A stretch of 64,000 bases of DNA from Pomphorhynchus laevis. Taxonomy: Eukaryota > Acanthocephala > Palaeacanthocephala > Echinorhynchida > Pomphorhynchidae. Below are positions 23,176 to 33,787 of the stretch, in pieces. Position numbers and translations under genes: made by a program. Location of the stretch: the NCBI GenBank assembly GCA_012934845.2, contig WNNJ02002436.1, forward strand, positions 62,001-126,000, given 5' to 3'. The first letter of the stretch is position 1. Every line of letters starts with the position of its first letter. The notes under the pieces are model-generated. The model saw only the letters and a list, made by a program, of their open reading frames with translations, did not search any database and was not told the DNA's origin.

Positions 23176-24280
23176 TTGCTCGCGGAAAATCTTGTCTACC
23201 AAGATTGTAAAACAATCAAACTACAATCTTCGACGACAACCTTCGACGACATCCGCTCGCTACTTACAACTAACGCGAACTACTTACAATTAACTACTTA
23301 CAATTATTTAAAAATCGTAAACTATTGCAACCTACAGTTAATGGGAGCCAAGAAGAAAAATCTACCAAAAGCCAAGCGAGCAATCTCTGTTGATACCGAT
23401 AAAACCGGCAAGCTCGAGAACATACAAGTGGAATGCTCCGCTAGCGGCTGTCAAATCTGGACATCAGTAACACATAATTGTGCTTTGGGTCAGGAAACTT
23501 GTGGCGGGCCACCGTTCTACTGCGGATTCTGTGCGGCGAAACAAATCAACTTGTTAATAAAACGCTTAGAGCAATTGGAAATGACATCGCAGCATGATCG
23601 AATTTCTCAAATTTCTGACAAATCTACTGAGACAGTGAAGGAGCGCAAATTGTATCGCAGCAAGATGGATTTTGTCAAGTTTATGATAAATCTACCGAGA
23701 CAGTGACGGAGCCGCAAATTGTTACAACTAATGTATATTCACTCCCCGACACCCCACGTCCCGTCCTTCCCGTCTCGTCTCTCAATACCTTGCATCCATC
23801 AATCAAAATCACCTCCACCAACCTCCACTATCCTTCCACTCATAACCTTTCCTCACATCGCTTGCCACCCTCTTTATTATCATTATCCTCTATGTCTCCC
23901 GTCGTCAAACCAAATCCCTCCAAATCATCAACTGCCAGCTCTTCTATCGTGATCTCACCTACTTACGTCAGTCGTCCTCCTTTACAGAAGCGCTGTGCTT
24001 CTCGCGATCGTTGCGTCATTGTCACTAATATCACGCCTTCTAACTCATTATATCCACAAGCACGTCTAGACCACGATGTTTCCGCCTTCAGATCCATCAT
24101 CTCGTCTATTGTCCCTGCGGATGAACCATCCTTTTTCAAGGACATTTCTCCTGTCGCATTCATCCGTCTAAACAAATCTTCTCAATCTAATCTTTCCCAG
24201 CCCCCTCTCCAAAAAATTATTTTCAATCATCGCTCTCACGCGTCTTCTGTCCTCTCTCAACGATTCAAACTCATGTAGTT
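23176..24280 (+). CDS. CR1-like ORF1, zinc-finger protein
   Basis: Residues about 85-120 of the first frame carry CSASGC, HNC, C and FYCGFC, a PHD/CCHC-type Cys-His cluster like that in CR1-clade ORF1 proteins, followed by a coiled-coil-like LLIKRLEQLE. The second frame (23703-24278) is a Ser/Pro/Thr-rich linker. The break between them coincides with a ~65-bp duplication (AAATCTAC.GAGACAGTGA at about 23628 and 23694). The ORF1 tail continues beyond 24283 in another frame (RIFPDRAPSEIAQI, then RPKIRW). Likely an RNA-binding chaperone of the LINE particle. Confidence 0.7.
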
Positions 24281-24442
24281 TTCAACCACTCGAATTTTCC
24301 CCGATCGCGCCCCTTCTGAAATCGCTCAAATCTCTTCAGGTCGCATCGAAAAACGCCGTCGCGAGGAAAACGGCGAAACCTCACTCTCAATCCGAAACAT
24401 AGACGGAAATTTTCAAGTTGTCCACACCCGTCCAAAAATTCG

Positions 24443-27251
24443 ATGGCGCTCCATCTCTCCTATGTGTCTTCTCCACTAGACTCTTTCGCCACAACACACG
24501 GTTTCCGCCTCGGTCTCCTTAACACTAGATCTATTCTCAATCAATCCGATCTTATCCTCAACCTATTCACCAAGCAATCCATCGATATCTTCTCCCTCAC
24601 CGAATCCTGGCACTCAGATTCCGACGACCTTTCCATTCGCCGTCTGCTCTCTACCGGTTGCTCCCTAGTAGAATCAACCCACCCCCTCAGCTCATGCCCT
24701 TCTAAATTCTCTAATGATGGCGGCATCGTCGCATTCGCGCGTCACCCCGCGTCTCTTCGCAAAATCAATCCCCCTTTCAGTCCTTGCTCTTTTAAATTGC
24801 TCACTTGTCGTTATTCTAACCCGATCACTCTAGATCTCGCCATTGTATACCGTCCTGGTTCATCAGCTCCTACTGCCTTATTTTTTAAAGAACTCGGTGA
24901 CCTCCTTTCTCATTGTGCTTTGTCCTCAATCCCTTCTCTCGTTCTAGGCGACTTCAATATCCGCCTATACCGCCCCTCTTCCACGGATTCCATCCGGTTC
25001 ATCAACATTCTATCAAACTACAATTACAAACTAATCTCCACTGCCCCACATATATACTTGGTGGGGCACTCGACATCATCGCTGTCCCCGATCATTTTGA
25101 TGCCTACACCTCACTGTCCATCTCTGATCCTGTTCTATCCGATCACTTTCTTATCACCCTTGATCTCACTCACAACCACACCCCTCCTCACACACCTACA
25201 ATTCTACGTCGCCCTTGGAGAAATCTTGACCTCTCCGTTCTCCGCTCTGCCTTACTCAAATCATCTCTATCATTACCCACAATAACAAAATCATCTCCTC
25301 ACGATCTCGCCTTTCTTTTCGACTCTGAACTCACATCCACTCTCGATATTCTCTTGCCCTTCAAGTCTCACCCACACCGTCGCTTGCACCGTGCCCCATG
25401 GTTTGACATCCAATGCCTACTATCAAAGCGTCGACTCCGCCATGCTTTTCGAGTCTATCACCGCTTTCTCAGACGTTATTTCTGCTCGATCACTCCGTCT
25501 TTCCGTGATTCCTATCTTGCTATTCGCCGGTCTCATCTCAACCTACTACGTACCAAATGCAACTCCTTCTGGCAGCATAAAATTATCACTTCATTCAACT
25601 CTAAGACTCTCTGGCATACTTTAAACTCAATCCTTGCTCGCTCCTCTTCGCCGTGCAACATCAATGCCAATGATTATTCGTCATTTCTCCAGACTAAAGT
25701 ATCCACGTTGCTCTCTCACACCCCGGTCTCCATCCTATCCCACTCTGCCCAGTCTAATCTCATCCTCCCAGAACTCTTTCATCTTCTCCCAGTCTCACCT
25801 ACAGAAGTATCATCTGTCCTCATGTCCTTGCCCAACAAAACCTCACCTGCCGATCCCCTGCCTACTCACATATTAAAATCTATATGCTCATCGATATCCC
25901 CATTTCTCACAACCTTGTTTAACTCGTCCATCCGCAGTCGTATCTTCCCTTCACACTGGAAATCCGCAATCGTTCGTCCCCTCCTTAAGAAACAATCGCT
26001 CGACCCCTCCCTTCCTTCTAGCTATCGCCCCATTTCACTACTCCCTACTCTTTCTAAGCTCTTAGAACGCCTCATCTTAATACAAATCAACGCTTATCTC
26101 TCCTCATCCAATCTCTACCCTCCTTTCCAATCCGCTTTCCGCTCTAATCACTCGACAGAAATCGCATGCATAAAAGTGTACAACGACTTACTCATTTCTC
26201 GAGACAAGGCTCTATATAGTGTTCTCATCTCCCTCGACCTCTCCTCCGCATTCGACATTGTCGACCACTCCGTCCTCCTTTCTCGCCTTCGTTATGATTA
26301 CGGCTTTTCTTCCTCCTCCGTAGCATGGTTCGCCTCATATCTATCCGACCGTTCCTTTCGCGTCTGTTCTAATTCATCATCCTCCCCTCCCCTCCCTATT
26401 TTTTGCGAGGTCCCACAAGGTTCGGTCCTAGGTCCCCTGCTTTTCTCTCTTCTGCTTGGCGATCTATCTCCGTTTATCATAACTTACTCCTTTAAGGTCA
26501 TGCAATATGCCGATGACATTCTAATGTCATCGAGAATGACATTAGAATGTCATCGGGAGATGACATTCTCCCCCGTAAACCAAACATATCTCCTCCCACT
26601 GTATATTTTGCCTAATCGATCATCCCCATAGTCCACAATCTCACTTTCTTAGGCTTCCATTTCGATGATCACCTTTCCCTTAAACCCTTCGTCCGTGACA
26701 AGGTCCGCTCATCTAACTTAATTCTCCGTGACATCCGCCGTATCCGCCCCCTTATCGACTTCCGTTCTTGTACGTCTCTTCTTTCATCGCTTCTTTTCCC
26801 TAAAATCGATTACTGCCTTAGCCTTTTCGCCAATTCTCCAAAATCCATCATCCTACCCCTACAACGAATAATCAACACCGCCGTTCGAGTGCTCTTTCGT
26901 CTCCGTCGCTTCGACCACACATCCTTGATATTCTGCCCAACTCTCCTGGCCCACAATCCACATCCGCATCAAACTCCGCCTTCTTCTCTTTACCTTTCGT
27001 CTCATCGCTGTCGGCTCCCCATCGTTCATCAACCTTCCTTTTCTTAGACGATACTCGCCCCACCTCGCTATCGCTTCGTTCCTGTCATACCCTCTTACTC
27101 CACGTTTCCTAATTACTCCAACAACTACGGTCTCCGATCCTTCCTCGTCGCCGCCTCACTCGCCTGGAATCAACTTCCTCTCGACGTCCGCCGCGCCCCC
27201 TCCTTTATCACATTCAAACACCTCCTCCGTTCACACCTTCTCGACACCTGA
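24443..27251 (+). pseudogene. CR1-like ORF2: AP endonuclease and reverse transcriptase, broken
   Basis: Endonuclease: LGLLNTRSILNQ, LTESWHSD, VYRPGS, LGDFNIRL, then a frame change and SDHFLITL in the next frame. RT: SYRPISLLPTLSKLLERL, FQSAFRSNHSTE, SLDLSSAFDIVDH (first Asp), VPQGSVLGPLLFS and MQYADDILM (catalytic pair intact). Directly after YADDILM about 50 codons are missing relative to the copy at 59.1-60.0 kb and replaced by palindromic filler (26512-26570). The C-terminal domain resumes in another frame (LGFHFDDHLSLKPFV, and near the end WNQLPLDVR). Motifs place it in the CR1 group. Confidence 0.85.
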
Positions 27252-27282
27252 TTCACAGTCTTGTTTTGTTGTGGTCATGTAA

Positions 27283-27298
27283 GCGTGCGCTGGCACGC
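27283..27298 (+). promoter_or_regulatory. 3'-terminal stem-loop of the CR1-like LINE
   Basis: GCGTGC-GCTG-GCACGC, preceded by GTAA and followed by ATTTGTCAC. The copy at 59.0 kb has GCGTAC-AGCTT-GTACGC in the same setting; a G-C pair has become A-U, keeping the stem. Probably the RNA end recognised by the RT. Confidence 0.6.
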
Positions 27299-27321
27299 AT
27301 TTGTCACGTTAAAATAAATCC

Positions 27322-27858
27322 GTTTTTTATATTAAATTATATCAAGTTAAAATTTAAAGTTGAAATTTAAAATAAAAGTGAAATTTATGAATTGACTAAT
27401 ATAAATAACATACGTTGTATCAGAATAACGATGATGTTTAATAAGAATAATGTTTCCGTTTCTTTTAGTTTAGCAACTGATTTGCATCTTTTATCTTTAC
27501 AACAAAATTTAATATAATAAATAATTATAAATAATTCTATAGCATCCATTTATTATTACTTTTTTGAGTAATATTTATTATTTATAAAATAATAAAAAGT
27601 GTAAAAAGTGAATAAATTGATGCTTAATAATAAACCCAATATTGATTTAATAACAAATATTTTTGAGTTTATAGTTTATTCATTATTTAAAATTATTTAG
27701 TGTTTATAATCCTACAATTAATTTATTTATTGTTTTTTGCTCATTTTGTTGTTCATTGTAAACTTCAGTTTGATGTTTTGATGAAAAGAGGCGTAATCGT
27801 TTGAACGTCTGCGATATAATTTTATCCTGGTGATACAATATCAAAAATTCGATTTTAA
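27322..27858. other. PLE residue and unassigned AT-rich sequence
   Basis: 27340-27430 continues the PLE subterminal sequence interrupted by the LINE. From there to 27850 I see no gene or repeat. Confidence 0.4.
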
Positions 27859-28950
27859 TCAAAATTCTATACAATCTATCCTTTGATCAGTTAATATAAT
27901 TTTATTAAGAATAAGGCTACTTGGATAAATTTGTTCACTTATTGAATAAAAATTATTAGAATTAAATACACATATATCATCAATATATCGAAACATATAT
28001 TTCATATCTTTATGTAATTTAGATTTATGTTTTACACCGTTATGAACAAATTCATATTCTATAAAGCTTAAAAACAAGTCAGCTATAATTGGGCTACTAT
28101 TAACTCCCATTGGAACATCTTTTACTTGTCTAAATATAAATGTCCCTACTTTTAAATAATTTTGATTTATCAAAATATTTAAGGATTCTATTAATTCAAT
28201 TTTATCCATATATTTATATTTATTTGATGGCTTTAATTTTTGTTAGATAGGCGTTATAATTATTATAACATATATATGTATATCTTTTTCCGAATATAAG
28301 GTTAATTAATTTTACTAACGCTTCTTTAATATCTACTAAATCTAGATTTGTATAAAGCGTACTAAAATCGTATGTATTTATATTTTGAAAATTTATTCCT
28401 TTTGTCTGTTCTAAAAATTCTTTTGTAGAATTAATACTGAAATAGTGTTTTATACCAGTATTAATTTCGATTACCTTGCAATATTTTTTGAAGTGTGCTT
28501 TAATTACTTTAAGTATTTTATTCATATAGACAGAAAGTGGTTTTAATGTACATTTAAACGCACTACATATGAACCTAGGTTTGATTGGATTTTTATGTAA
28601 TTTTGGATTCCAATATAATATAGGTATAGTTTTATTATCTAATTCAACCTTTATACCCTTTTTATCCATTATAGAACAGTGACTTGTAATAATTGTTTTT
28701 AAATTTAAATCACTACATTCATCTGTTGCGTTCATATTTAAATCATTATAATTAACTTCTTTTATCAATATATCATAGGCGAAGTTATTAGCTTTATCAA
28801 TAGTTGTTATTATATAGTTATCCTTTAATTTAGTAAGTTCTTTATACATATCTTTATTAATTTTATCTTTCCTTTTATAATTGTTTGTTATTTTCATTTT
28901 CTCTCTAATTTTATCTAATATATAAGTTTCCAAAGTATTTATCTTCGATG
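27859..28950 (-). mobile_element. PLE fragment: central RT
   Basis: Two open frames. 28933-28220 runs from KITNNYKRKDKINKDM through IPILYWNPKLHKNPIKPRFI (fingers) to YDFSTLYTNLDLVDI (first Asp). 28209-27859 covers MGVNSSPIIADLFLSFIEYEF and the catalytic FRYIDDICVF. The C-terminus and 3' block are absent, so this copy is cut at both ends. It shows the best-preserved middle of the RT in the window. Confidence 0.85.
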
Positions 28951-29583
28951 TAAAATATTAATTTTACAATATTAAAATATTATTTTTTATTTTTATTTTC
29001 TTCTTTATTTTATATATAATTAATTTAAATTTAATTTATGTAATATAAACTAATTTCTATTGTTCCTTAACAATTCGGAATGACTTATATTTCACTAGCC
29101 ACTGGATTTGAAATTTAAATTTAAAATTGAATTGCTCAATTACACAATTATTATTGTGTAATAATTTTATTTATATGAAATAAAATTGCTGAGATGTAAA
29201 TTAAATTCTATCAGAACAGCACACTAAAAAGTACTCAGTATTTACAATTTTAGACGTTCCTGTATTAAATCTGCTAACTAAAGCAGATTTAAAATCTGTT
29301 CAGTTGTTATTTAAAAATTTTTATTATCACATGCAAAACAGTTGATAATTAAAGGTAAGTCTAACCTTTATAACTTGTATATTTTGAATAATAAAATACT
29401 TCTCCACAAATAACTTTTTCAAAAAACATATCCAAATCAAATATTTATTAACTTAAAAATAGTTTAAGCTAGCCAGAGAAACATATTATTTAACTATAAT
29501 TATTTAATTAAATTATATTATTACTTTAAATTATAATTATTATAATTATATTATAATAATAAGATTTTGTAATAAGAACGTTT
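28950..29583. other. AT-rich, no feature seen
   Basis: No coding or repeat similarity to the rest of the window. Confidence 0.4.
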
Positions 29584-29945
29584 ATGGAAGTTACGGTATC
29601 CAACCATCATGCTCCCTCATGTGCATCAAATAGAGAAGCAGCATTCGATTTCCACGAGTCGAGGAAAAGATCAAAATACGCGGAGCGCGTCACTGATATT
29701 GAGAGAAACAGATTTATTCCACTCAAATTAATCGTTACAGTTGCTGCTGGACCAGATGACTCGGTTATGCTGAAGACAATCGCTCGCTTGTAGGCTCCAC
29801 GGGGAAGCAGAAGTTACGCGGAAAACCTGTGACCTGAGGCGATTCATTGGTTTCACGCTGTGTCGAGCCGCATCGCACGCGATAAGGGGATGTCGTTCGA
29901 TTCAGGGCCATCCATTCTTTTTACGGTCGATCCATAGAAGGCCGA
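29584..29945 (+). pseudogene. Retroelement protein tail fragment
   Basis: The frame reads a segment with KRSKYAERVTDIERNRFIPL then a Gly-poor loop and IARL, followed after a stop by APRGSRSYAENL. This resembles the C-terminal module that follows the RT domain in many invertebrate retroelement proteins (K.Y..RV..VE.G.F.PL). It is isolated, with no RT nearby, and broken. Family not assigned. Confidence 0.4.
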
Positions 29946-30640
29946 CTTTTTTAACTTGAGAGAGAGAAAAAAACTGACCAACTTAATCAGATTTTCATTT
30001 AACATTTACAACGCTATCGAACATTACGACCCATTTGAGGGTAACGAAGTTTCTACATTTTTCAATAAGTCTCATTTAAAAAAATTATATTATAATAATA
30101 TAATTGATTTCAATTTAAATACAATTATCAATAAGTAAAAGGTTTGACTAATTATAAATAGTTGTACCTTTAGTTAAGAGGTTATTTTAATTAAATTTTG
30201 AATTAAAAATTAAAAATTTTACATCAATTTTAATGTATTAGAAAATAACCTCAAGTCAGGGATATTATATCAATATTATATAATATATGTGATTATATAA
30301 TTATATATATTATTATATGTGATTATATGATATTATATATTATATAATATATAATAAAAGTTCTGTTACACAACTCGGCGTATAAAAACATAAAATCCTA
30401 ATTTACCTTTTTTTAGGTACATTAACCCCTTTTAGGATATTGAATATTTCCGCACACATTATTGGAACATGTCGAATTGTACCAACCATCTGAAATATAT
30501 ACGATTAAAAAGTAACCATTAACAAGTTATATTATTATCAAGTTATAAAATTAGGTAAAACGCAATCCACTAAGTCACGTGAAGATGGCAACCATATCTT
30601 CACTCAACTCCTCATCTCCTTTAACCGTTTATTTGGTACC
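29946..30640. other. AT-rich region with AT palindromes
   Basis: No gene supported. 30270-30355 is alternating TATATAAT-type sequence able to fold on itself. Confidence 0.4.
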
Positions 30641-32260
30641 ATAATCTTCGTCAAGGCTCATAATTTGCCTCGCCAGGTCCTGAATTTCAGATTTGTGTCG
30701 CTGCTCTCAGATAATCTGCCGAGCCATCCGAATTTTTCCCACAATGTCCCAAAAGACAATACCTGCAACTTTGTCGTTGATGTAATAAAACAGTATCGCC
30801 TGATATCAGTTCTCCGGTAACCTCTCGTCTCTGTTGATTTCGAATTTTGAGCAATCCTGAAAGTGAAACAGAACGCTGTCAACATCCAGGCTGATGTGCA
30901 CTCGGCCGGCACTTTCGATACTCATATCCTTACCAAAGTCAATCCACGGGATTTGTCGGTAATTTGCGACATTATCACAGCTCATGTTGGTTCCGGCAAC
31001 ACGTCCAGTCGTAACACCTCCCTCGTGGTGAGTCCAACTTGTTCGAGATTTTGTCATTATGTCATATAAGTTGCACGCGTTTCCAGCGCACCATATATTA
31101 TCGAAAATGCGAAGTTCAGGTCCCGTTATGTAAGCGGAATAATATCCTCCTTCAATAAGTCCGTCGTGTTCAATCGTGGCATCGACGATGTCGATGTTTG
31201 CTAGAAATATCATATCTGCCACTTCCTGTCGGGGAAATAAATCATCGCACTTAAACTTCACGAGTAGCTGATTTTTCATTTTTGATCGAATTTTATAATT
31301 CCAGGACTCTGAATAGTTCAGATGTCGACAGATTCATGAGCTTGCCTACATCTCTGGACGAACCAAGACGGCAGCTTCTGTCCAACAATACCTTTCTTGT
31401 GATAACAAATTAGTTTAATTTTTATATCGGGGTATTTGAATGCTAAAGTGCGTGCAAGTTCGACTGACTCTATTTTACTCCCGATTATTGCAATGAATCT
31501 TACTTCGTTTTTGTCAATCAATGTCTTCGCTTTATTGAGGTCATCAGTTGATTGTAATCGAATCACCCTTTCGAACAACCGATCACTCCCTATTATGTCA
31601 CTAAGATATTCAGGCACATAGACGGCGGTTCCAGTGGCTGAAAGAGCCTCGTCAAACGTCACCTTCCATCCATCATCCAGCGTTGTGACGGATTGTTTTA
31701 TATCTATCCTGGTCGATTTTCTGTTCTTGAGAAGTGTAATTGCAGAGGATGAAGGTGATTCTGGCGTAAAAGCATCCTCGCCAACCGTATGAAATCTGAT
31801 TTCCTTGTCACTGGCCCTTTTGAATTTCGTTGTGTTCAGTTGCTCGACGGTGCACTCCCCCATATTCCTTCGCAACATTGACCTATGAAAAGGAAGCGTT
31901 GTGTCCCGTGACACCATCAAAATCTTCGAATTTGAATCATTCGCTGAGATAGAACTTGCACCCTTGCCGATAATAAAATAGTCTGCGTAGTTTTTGGTTT
32001 TCGACATCATCCTCGTCAGACTCAAAGAATGTGCGCCTGAATAGACTGCATCCAAATCATCATTGGTGTAATTTGTTTCGTCGGAGATTGCCATAGGTGT
32101 GAACATATCAGGCATTGCCTCTTCTGTGCTTAATTCTCCTATTTCCCTCTGTTCGTTGATAAGCCTGATTGTCAAAGAATATGTTATTAACCCGCTCCGA
32201 TTTTTACCGAACGAATGATGGGGATATAATCTCTGAGCCCTGTCCTGACGTCCATTGAAC
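30640..32260 (-). pseudogene. AIF (AIFM1)-like oxidoreductase copy, broken and intronless
   Basis: Minus strand 32175-31318 reads YFIIG then a shortened Gly loop, SKILMVSRDTTLPFHRS, and later VRFIAIIGSKIESVELARTLA (NAD-binding half). 31279-30806 reads LLVKFKCDD, then IFDNIWCAGNACNLYDI and HHEGGVTTGRVAGTNM, matching the WVAGDAACFYDI and SGRLAGENM blocks of AIF, then IPWIDFGKDMSIESAGRV. A last piece in a third frame matches the C-terminal KVAGIVFWDI-type strand. AIF is a mitochondrial flavoprotein. Here the FAD loop is damaged (IIGKGASS, with residues missing) and the frame is broken at least twice. Absence of introns over 1.6 kb suggests a retrocopy; a fast-evolving paralogue is the alternative. 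Confidence 0.7.
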
Positions 32261-32700
32261 CTTTGGGTCTTGGCTAGGCATCTGGTTAAAGTAGTCTTCG
32301 TTTTCTGGAAGGCTCTTATGAAGAGCTTTCAAATTGCCTTGCATCAACGCCACAGATATTTGCCGATAAAGATCTCGAGCGGCAGTTGAGTACGTGGTAT
32401 TGCGCCAAGCGGCGAGATACCGCGCTATTCTGCGGATTAGTCGTTCTGTCTGCGTTCCACCCTCAGTGTTTCAACAACGGCCGGTGTGAAAATATAGCCA
32501 TTTTCCTCCATTTTTGTCTATATTTTCGTATCTTGACGCGACTAGCGTAGTATTCTGCAGCATAGGAAGCTACCTTACTTAAACGCGGCAGATACAAAGA
32601 TTGCTGCGAATTAGTGATAGCAAAATCAACTGTTTCTGGCAGATCTCTGTGGAATAGAATGTCTGCTGGCGTTTCTCTCAAACCTTTAACTAAAATTATT
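32200..32700 (-). pseudogene. Unrecognised coding fragment upstream of the AIF-like copy
   Basis: Minus strand from about 32700: GLRETPADILFHRDLPETVD, ITNSQQSLYLPRLSKVAS, AEYYASRVKIRKYRQKW, one in-frame stop near 32463, then GGTQTERLIRRIARYLAAW, AARDLYRQISVALMQGNL and a tail ending near 32250. The same frame continues after the stop, and GC is like the neighbouring AIF-like copy. I do not recognise the family. A PLE fragment abuts its 5' side at about 32705, so it was probably cut by that insertion. Confidence 0.4.
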
Positions 32701-32704
32701 AAAT

Positions 32705-33290
32705 CTAATTATTGAATTTTTTCACAAAAGAATTAAATCTTTGAAAATTTATTCCTTTTGTCTGTTCTAAAAATTGTTTTGTAGAATTAATACTGAAATA
32801 GTGTTTTATAACAGTATTAATTTCGATTACTTTGCAATATTTTTTAAAGTGTGCTTTAATTACTTTAAGTATTTTATTCATATAAACCAAAAGCGGTTTA
32901 TAAAATGGTTTGAATGTACATTTAAACGCACTACATATGAACCTAGGTTTGATTGGATTTTTATGTAATTTTGGATTCCAATATAATATAGGTATAGTTT
33001 TATTATCTAATTCAACCTTTATACCATTTTTATCCATTATAGAACAGTGACTTATAATAATTGTTTCTAAACTTAAATCACTACATTCAAGTATTGTGTT
33101 GATATTTAAATCATTAGAATTAACCTATTTCATTAGTATATCATAATAAAGCTTTTTGCATATGAAGACAAAGTTATTACTAGCTTTATCAATAGTTGTT
33201 ATTATATAGTTATCCTTTAATTTAGTAAGTTCTGTATACATATCTTTATTAATTTTATCTTTCCTTTTGTAATTGTTTGTTAAATTATTT
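32705..33290 (-). mobile_element. PLE fragment: RT fingers region
   Basis: Open 33037-32705 with IPILYWNPKLHKNPIKPRFI and a stretch up to EQTKGINFQ, preceded by an eroded KRKDKINKDM region to about 33290. Carries a small in-frame insertion relative to the 28-kb copy (KPFYKPL). Cut at both ends. Confidence 0.8.
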
Positions 33291-33787
33291 TACAATTTTT
33301 TGATGACACTACACGCTATTTGAATCCTATCTATACGCCAACAGCAGGTCGCTACATTCCAGTATCAGTGGACGTCATAAGCTACTGATTCAATATTTAT
33401 GTCTCAGATTTCGGTCTGTTTAATGCTGACTGACGATCACTCAACTCGTCTGCTTTATTGACAATTAGATTGAATGTAAAACTATTCTAGTCTTAATTTA
33501 ACATTTTCCGAATTTAATTGAAATCATTTCTCATTTCAAATAAATGCAGTTATCATATAATATAGATAAAGTACAGTTAATAAATGCAGTTATCATCATA
33601 AAATACGATAATTTAATAAATAATTCAATTATGATAATTATTCAATCATAATAATTAGTTATTAATTAATAAATTTCATACAATATTCATTTATGGCATT
33701 TAAATGAGGATATTTTTAGAATTTAAGTGAATAATTTTACATCAATAAACGTTTAGCAAGATAAAATGCTTAGTTGGATAGCTTTTC

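Larger units (their letters stand above)
23160..27322 (+). mobile_element. CR1-like LINE, nearly full length
   Basis: Starts near a short GC-rich hairpin (CCGCTCGC...GCTCGCGG, about 23168) and ends at a terminal stem-loop and CACGTTAAAATAAATCCG near 27315. It encodes ORF1 with a PHD-like zinc finger and ORF2 with endonuclease and RT. It interrupts PLE end sequence: PLE subterminal sequence lies on both sides (22970-22990 and 27340-27400). Much more GC-rich and C-rich on the plus strand than its surroundings. A deletion with filler DNA in the RT palm and scattered frame changes disable it. Confidence 0.88.

Noticed and set aside
32200-32460. Similarity of the AARDLYRQISVALMQGNL segment to mitochondrial ribosomal protein L45/Tim44
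   Set aside because: Only a loose helix pattern is shared; flanking L45 blocks are absent, so no name was given.
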